A stretch of DNA of 8,476 bases from an uncultured Holosporaceae bacterium. GTDB taxonomy: Bacteria; Pseudomonadota; Alphaproteobacteria; RUG11792. This document shows, piece after piece, positions 6,436-8,476 of the stretch. Position 1 is the stretch's first letter; each line of letters opens with the position of its first letter. The position numbers and the translations under genes were made by a program. The notes beneath the pieces were generated by a model, which saw nothing but the letters and a program-made list of their open reading frames with translations, was not told the origin of the DNA and made no database searches. Location: assembly GCA_947285985.1 (NCBI GenBank), contig CAMYPB010000034.1:1-8476 (forward strand). Direction: 5' to 3'.

Positions 6436-7308
6436 ATGAATGTTATCGTTGTATCTGATAGATCAAATTTTTATATCGCAAATAATATATCAAAGATTTT
6501 AGGGGTGGAGAATTTTATCGTGGAATTCGACGACGATAAAAAATCCGTACACTTGATTTCAAATTTTAAGAAAAATGTATCATGCTGCTTTGTCATACAT
6601 TCAATAATGTGTGACATGAACAATGATTATATGAGGTTATTATTTATCATAAATTTTCTGAAAAAACATAATGTAAATGAAATAATTTGCGTGATACCAT
6701 ATTTTGGATATTCAAGATATGATAAATTTTTGAATGAGTTTGGATTTGTCGTTGAAAATATACGATATTTGGGAGTGAGAGATATCGTTTCTATTGATAT
6801 CCACAATCCGGATATTATAGAAAATTTTACATATTTTCATAATGTTTCTGTTGTAGAAAATTATATTAAAAATTTTATAGATAACAAATATAGTATAGTG
6901 TTTCCAGATAATGGAAGTATTAGACGATTTAATACTTTTAAAGATGAAAATAATTGTGTTATAATAAACAAAACGCGGGAATATGGATCGTGTTATTCAT
7001 CTTATAGATCAGGAATAATCAAGGGGAAAGATTGTTGTATTGTAGATGATATAATCGATACAGGGACGACTATCTTCAATACGACGAAAATTCTTCATGA
7101 TAGAGATGCGTGTTCCATAACATGGTTTGTTTCTCATTTTGTATCAAAAAATAAGAACAAAATTTTAGAATATGCAAAAAATCTCAAAGTCAAGAGAGTG
7201 TGTGTCCTGGATACATGTGTTGAGAATGATTTCGATGATTCGAATGATATTTTGTGTATTTTTCCATGTTCATATATTTTGTCAGATTTTTTAAGAAAAT
7301 TTCTGTAA
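6436..7308 (+). CDS. prs: Divergent ribose-phosphate pyrophosphokinase (PRPP synthetase)-like protein
   Basis: PRPP synthetase transfers pyrophosphate from ATP to ribose 5-phosphate, feeding nucleotide, NAD, His and Trp synthesis. Both tandem phosphoribosyltransferase-fold halves are visible. The evidence is V-I-P-Y-F-G-Y-S-R (86-94), S-I-D-I-H-N (119-124, with the conserved His123), F-P-D-N-G (156-160), a catalytic-loop K-T-R (Lys179, Arg181, usual K-R-R), and the PRPP/ribose-phosphate loop V-D-D-I-I-D-T-G-T-T (203-212). It is 290 residues, about 20 shorter than usual. Several normally near-invariant positions have changed: the F-x-D-G-E adenine-site motif reads F-D-D-D-K (31-35), R-Q-D-R is R-Y-D-K (94-97), and the acidic loop after it is shortened. 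It may be a fast-evolving true Prs or a specialised paralogue. It starts 5 nt after tssG, with only a weak purine-rich stretch before the ATG, so the two are probably co-translated. Confidence 0.8.
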   Translation: MNVIVVSDRSNFYIANNISKILGVENFIVEFDDDKKSVHLISNFKKNVSCCFVIHSIMCDMNNDYMRLLFIINFLKKHNVNEIICVIPYFGYSRYDKFLNEFGFVVENIRYLGVRDIVSIDIHNPDIIENFTYFHNVSVVENYIKNFIDNKYSIVFPDNGSIRRFNTFKDENNCVIINKTREYGSCYSSYRSGIIKGKDCCIVDDIIDTGTTIFNTTKILHDRDACSITWFVSHFVSKNKNKILEYAKNLKVKRVCVLDTCVENDFDDSNDILCIFPCSYILSDFLRKFL

Positions 7309-7332
7309 AATACAATGGGCATGTTATTTTGA

Positions 7333-7362
7333 TTGATTTTTATAGATGATTTTTGATAAAAT
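7333..7362 (+). promoter_or_regulatory. Candidate promoter of tRNA-Thr
   Basis: TTGATT (7333-7338) and TAAAAT (7357-7362) are separated by 18 nt and would start transcription near 7369, about 9 nt before the mature tRNA. Both hexamers are off consensus, and several A/T-rich alternatives exist in the same stretch. Confidence 0.45.
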
Positions 7363-7377
7363 AATAACATATACTCG

Positions 7378-7452
<75 letters not shown>

Positions 7453-7532
7453 TGTCAATTTTAGATATATTTTATGTGTTTTTTTGCAAATTTCTAAAGA
7501 GTTCTTTTTGGCTCTTGATTTTTGATGTACAA

Positions 7533-7538
7533 TATAAT
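7533..7538 (+). promoter_or_regulatory. Possible -10 element upstream of the TPR protein gene
   Basis: A perfect TATAAT lies 31 nt before the ATG at 7570. The nearest -35-like hexamer, TTGATT (7515-7520), is only 12 nt upstream, so the promoter is weakly supported. A short AAGAG/CTCTT inverted repeat (7497-7501, 7512-7516) followed by T-rich sequence precedes it and might end the tRNA-Thr transcript. Confidence 0.35.
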
Positions 7539-7569
7539 CAATTGATTGTTTTTATAAAGTTGTTGGATT

Positions 7570-8292
7570 ATGTTTTGTAATAATAAAAATAAAGATAAAA
7601 AGCAAGATATAAATAATAATGGTTGTTCTGGATGTTATGACACATTCACGGAAAGTATAGAAGAAGAAATACGACAAGAAAATTGGCAAAGATTATGGAA
7701 TCGGTATGGAAAATATATCGTTTCAATCGTAGTCTGTGTTATTGTTGTTTCGAGTGTCTATACAATGTGGCAAAAACAAGATATGGAAGATAGAGAGGCC
7801 ATATCATCAAAATTTATTTTGGTTCAAAATGCAATAATCAATAATAATATCGATGCGTATATCACGCATCTTAAAGAATTGTCGAATATAGATAAAAACG
7901 AATATTCTGTATTATCCAAATTGGAATACGCTGCGATACTTCATAGAGAGGGTAAACCTGAGTCTTTGGACATATACAAATCTATATTCATGTCTAAGAA
8001 TGTTGATAAAATTTTAAAGGATCTTTCATATATACAATATGTCAGTGCAAGTCTTGATTTGATGAAGCCTGATGTTTTGTTGAAAAATATAGATGCTATG
8101 ATAAAAGATCTATCTGATAAATATTTAAATGGACCTTGGAAATTGTTGGCATGTGAGACTTTATCATTTTGTTATATAAAATTAGGGAGTAATGACCTAG
8201 CAATAAAATATCTGTCTGAAATCATAAAAGATGAAAAATCTTCACAGGATATGAAAGAACGTGCAAAATTGTTGGTACAAAATATTTCATGA
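7570..8292 (+). CDS. Membrane-anchored TPR-like protein (alphaproteobacterial YfgM-like/TPR_21 type)
   Basis: The 240-residue protein has a cytoplasmic Asn/Lys-rich N-terminus, an acidic amphipathic segment E-E-E-I-R-Q-E-N-W-Q-R-L-W-N-R-Y-G (31-47), one membrane helix (about 48-66) and a helical repeat domain to the end. The G-P-W-K-L-L-A-C-E-T-L block (188-198), followed by L-G-S-N-D-L-A-I-K-Y-L (205-215), is the characteristic C-terminal TPR pair of this family. By analogy with E. coli YfgM it would be anchored in the inner membrane with the TPR domain in the periplasm, near the Sec translocon and BamB; this role is inferred. In many alphaproteobacteria the gene stands just before bamB and der, which may lie past the right edge. 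The N-terminus carries an extra 25 residues with C-S-G-C (19-22) that I cannot explain. The start at 7570 is the only ATG before the conserved region; its Shine-Dalgarno is weak. Confidence 0.8.
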   Translation: MFCNNKNKDKKQDINNNGCSGCYDTFTESIEEEIRQENWQRLWNRYGKYIVSIVVCVIVVSSVYTMWQKQDMEDREAISSKFILVQNAIINNNIDAYITHLKELSNIDKNEYSVLSKLEYAAILHREGKPESLDIYKSIFMSKNVDKILKDLSYIQYVSASLDLMKPDVLLKNIDAMIKDLSDKYLNGPWKLLACETLSFCYIKLGSNDLAIKYLSEIIKDEKSSQDMKERAKLLVQNIS

Positions 8293-8325
8293 TCAATGTG
8301 CTCGACATATAGAAAATTGAATGTG

Positions 8326-8360
8326 AAAGACGTAGATTCCATGCTACGTCTTTATTTTTA
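8326..8360 (+). terminator. Rho-independent terminator after the TPR protein gene
   Basis: The perfect 10-bp stem AAAGACGTAG (8326-8335)/CTACGTCTTT (8344-8353) has an 8-nt loop and is followed by ATTTTTA. It lies 34 nt after the stop codon. It is the only textbook intrinsic terminator in the window and closes the preceding transcription unit. Confidence 0.88.
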
Positions 8361-8442
8361 ATTGTATATCCTAGATCATTTGGGACAATTTTAAATTTTT
8401 TTATGGTTGTAAAGAAAAAATATATTGCGTTGTGGGGGATGA

Positions 8443-8451
8443 TGTGATAAT
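8443..8451 (+). promoter_or_regulatory. Possible extended -10 promoter for a gene beyond the right edge
   Basis: TGTGATAAT is an extended -10 form (TGn + GATAAT), with TTGCGT (8425-8430) 15 nt upstream. It overlaps a second TATAAT (8451-8456). Its position after a strong terminator makes a new transcription unit plausible. Confidence 0.35.
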
Positions 8452-8465
8452 ATAATAATTGTTCT

Positions 8466-8470
8466 GGAGA
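8466..8470 (+). promoter_or_regulatory. Possible ribosome binding site of the next gene
   Basis: GGAGA lies 6 nt before the end of the window, the right distance for a start codon at or just after the edge. The next gene cannot be identified from here. Confidence 0.35.
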
Positions 8471-8476
8471 TAAATA

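Noticed and set aside
7321..7370. 8-bp inverted repeat ATGTTATT/AATAACAT before tRNA-Thr
   Set aside because: All but one base pair are A-T, the loop is 34 nt, and it spans a promoter region. This is expected by chance in such AT-rich DNA.

Overview
The window is a strongly AT-rich bacterial chromosome segment that uses the standard bacterial code (TGG for Trp, no TGA read-through). Family signatures point to an alphaproteobacterium with a reduced, probably host-associated lifestyle. A soluble lytic transglycosylase is divergent from dapA, and a TPR membrane-anchored protein of the alphaproteobacterial 'GPW...A.E' type is present. Intergenic regions are short and almost every codon choice is AT-driven. 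A type VI secretion baseplate gene (tssG) fits a Holosporales-like endosymbiont better than a Rickettsiales one, but that placement is inference. No insertion sequence, CRISPR array, phage or integrase was seen.

Layout. 1-705 (minus): N-terminal part of a secreted lytic transglycosylase that runs off the left edge. 729-1601: dapA, giving the peptidoglycan/lysine precursor dihydrodipicolinate. 1602-2005: a 404-bp spacer holding a 13-bp inverted repeat, a perfect 16-bp palindromic parS site (1678-1693), and tRNA-Glu(UUC) and tRNA-Lys(UUU) on the minus strand behind a near-consensus promoter. 2006-2452: trmL, a tRNA wobble 2'-O-methyltransferase. 2551-4089: a periplasmic Deg/HtrA-like serine protease. 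4195-5028: an exported DsbA/thioredoxin-like protein with a CLHC motif. 5073-5149: tRNA-Arg(CCU). 5307-5383: initiator tRNA-fMet, followed 15 nt later by tssG (5399-6430) and, 5 nt after that, by a divergent ribose-phosphate pyrophosphokinase (6436-7308). 7378-7452: tRNA-Thr(GGU). 7570-8292: the TPR membrane protein, closed by a clear rho-independent terminator (8326-8360). A probable promoter and Shine-Dalgarno sequence for a gene beyond the right edge follow.

How it fits together. Three genes serve cell envelope and periplasm work: the lytic transglycosylase and dapA act on peptidoglycan, while the Deg-like protease and the DsbA-like oxidoreductase look like a periplasmic quality-control pair. 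Five tRNAs and trmL serve translation. The two most interesting points are the parS palindrome, which suggests the segment lies in the origin-proximal ParB-loading region, and the tight unit tRNA-fMet/tssG/prs. In that unit a T6SS baseplate gene sits outside any visible T6SS cluster and appears to depend on an initiator-tRNA promoter, and the following PRPP synthetase homologue has lost several usually invariant ATP-site residues.
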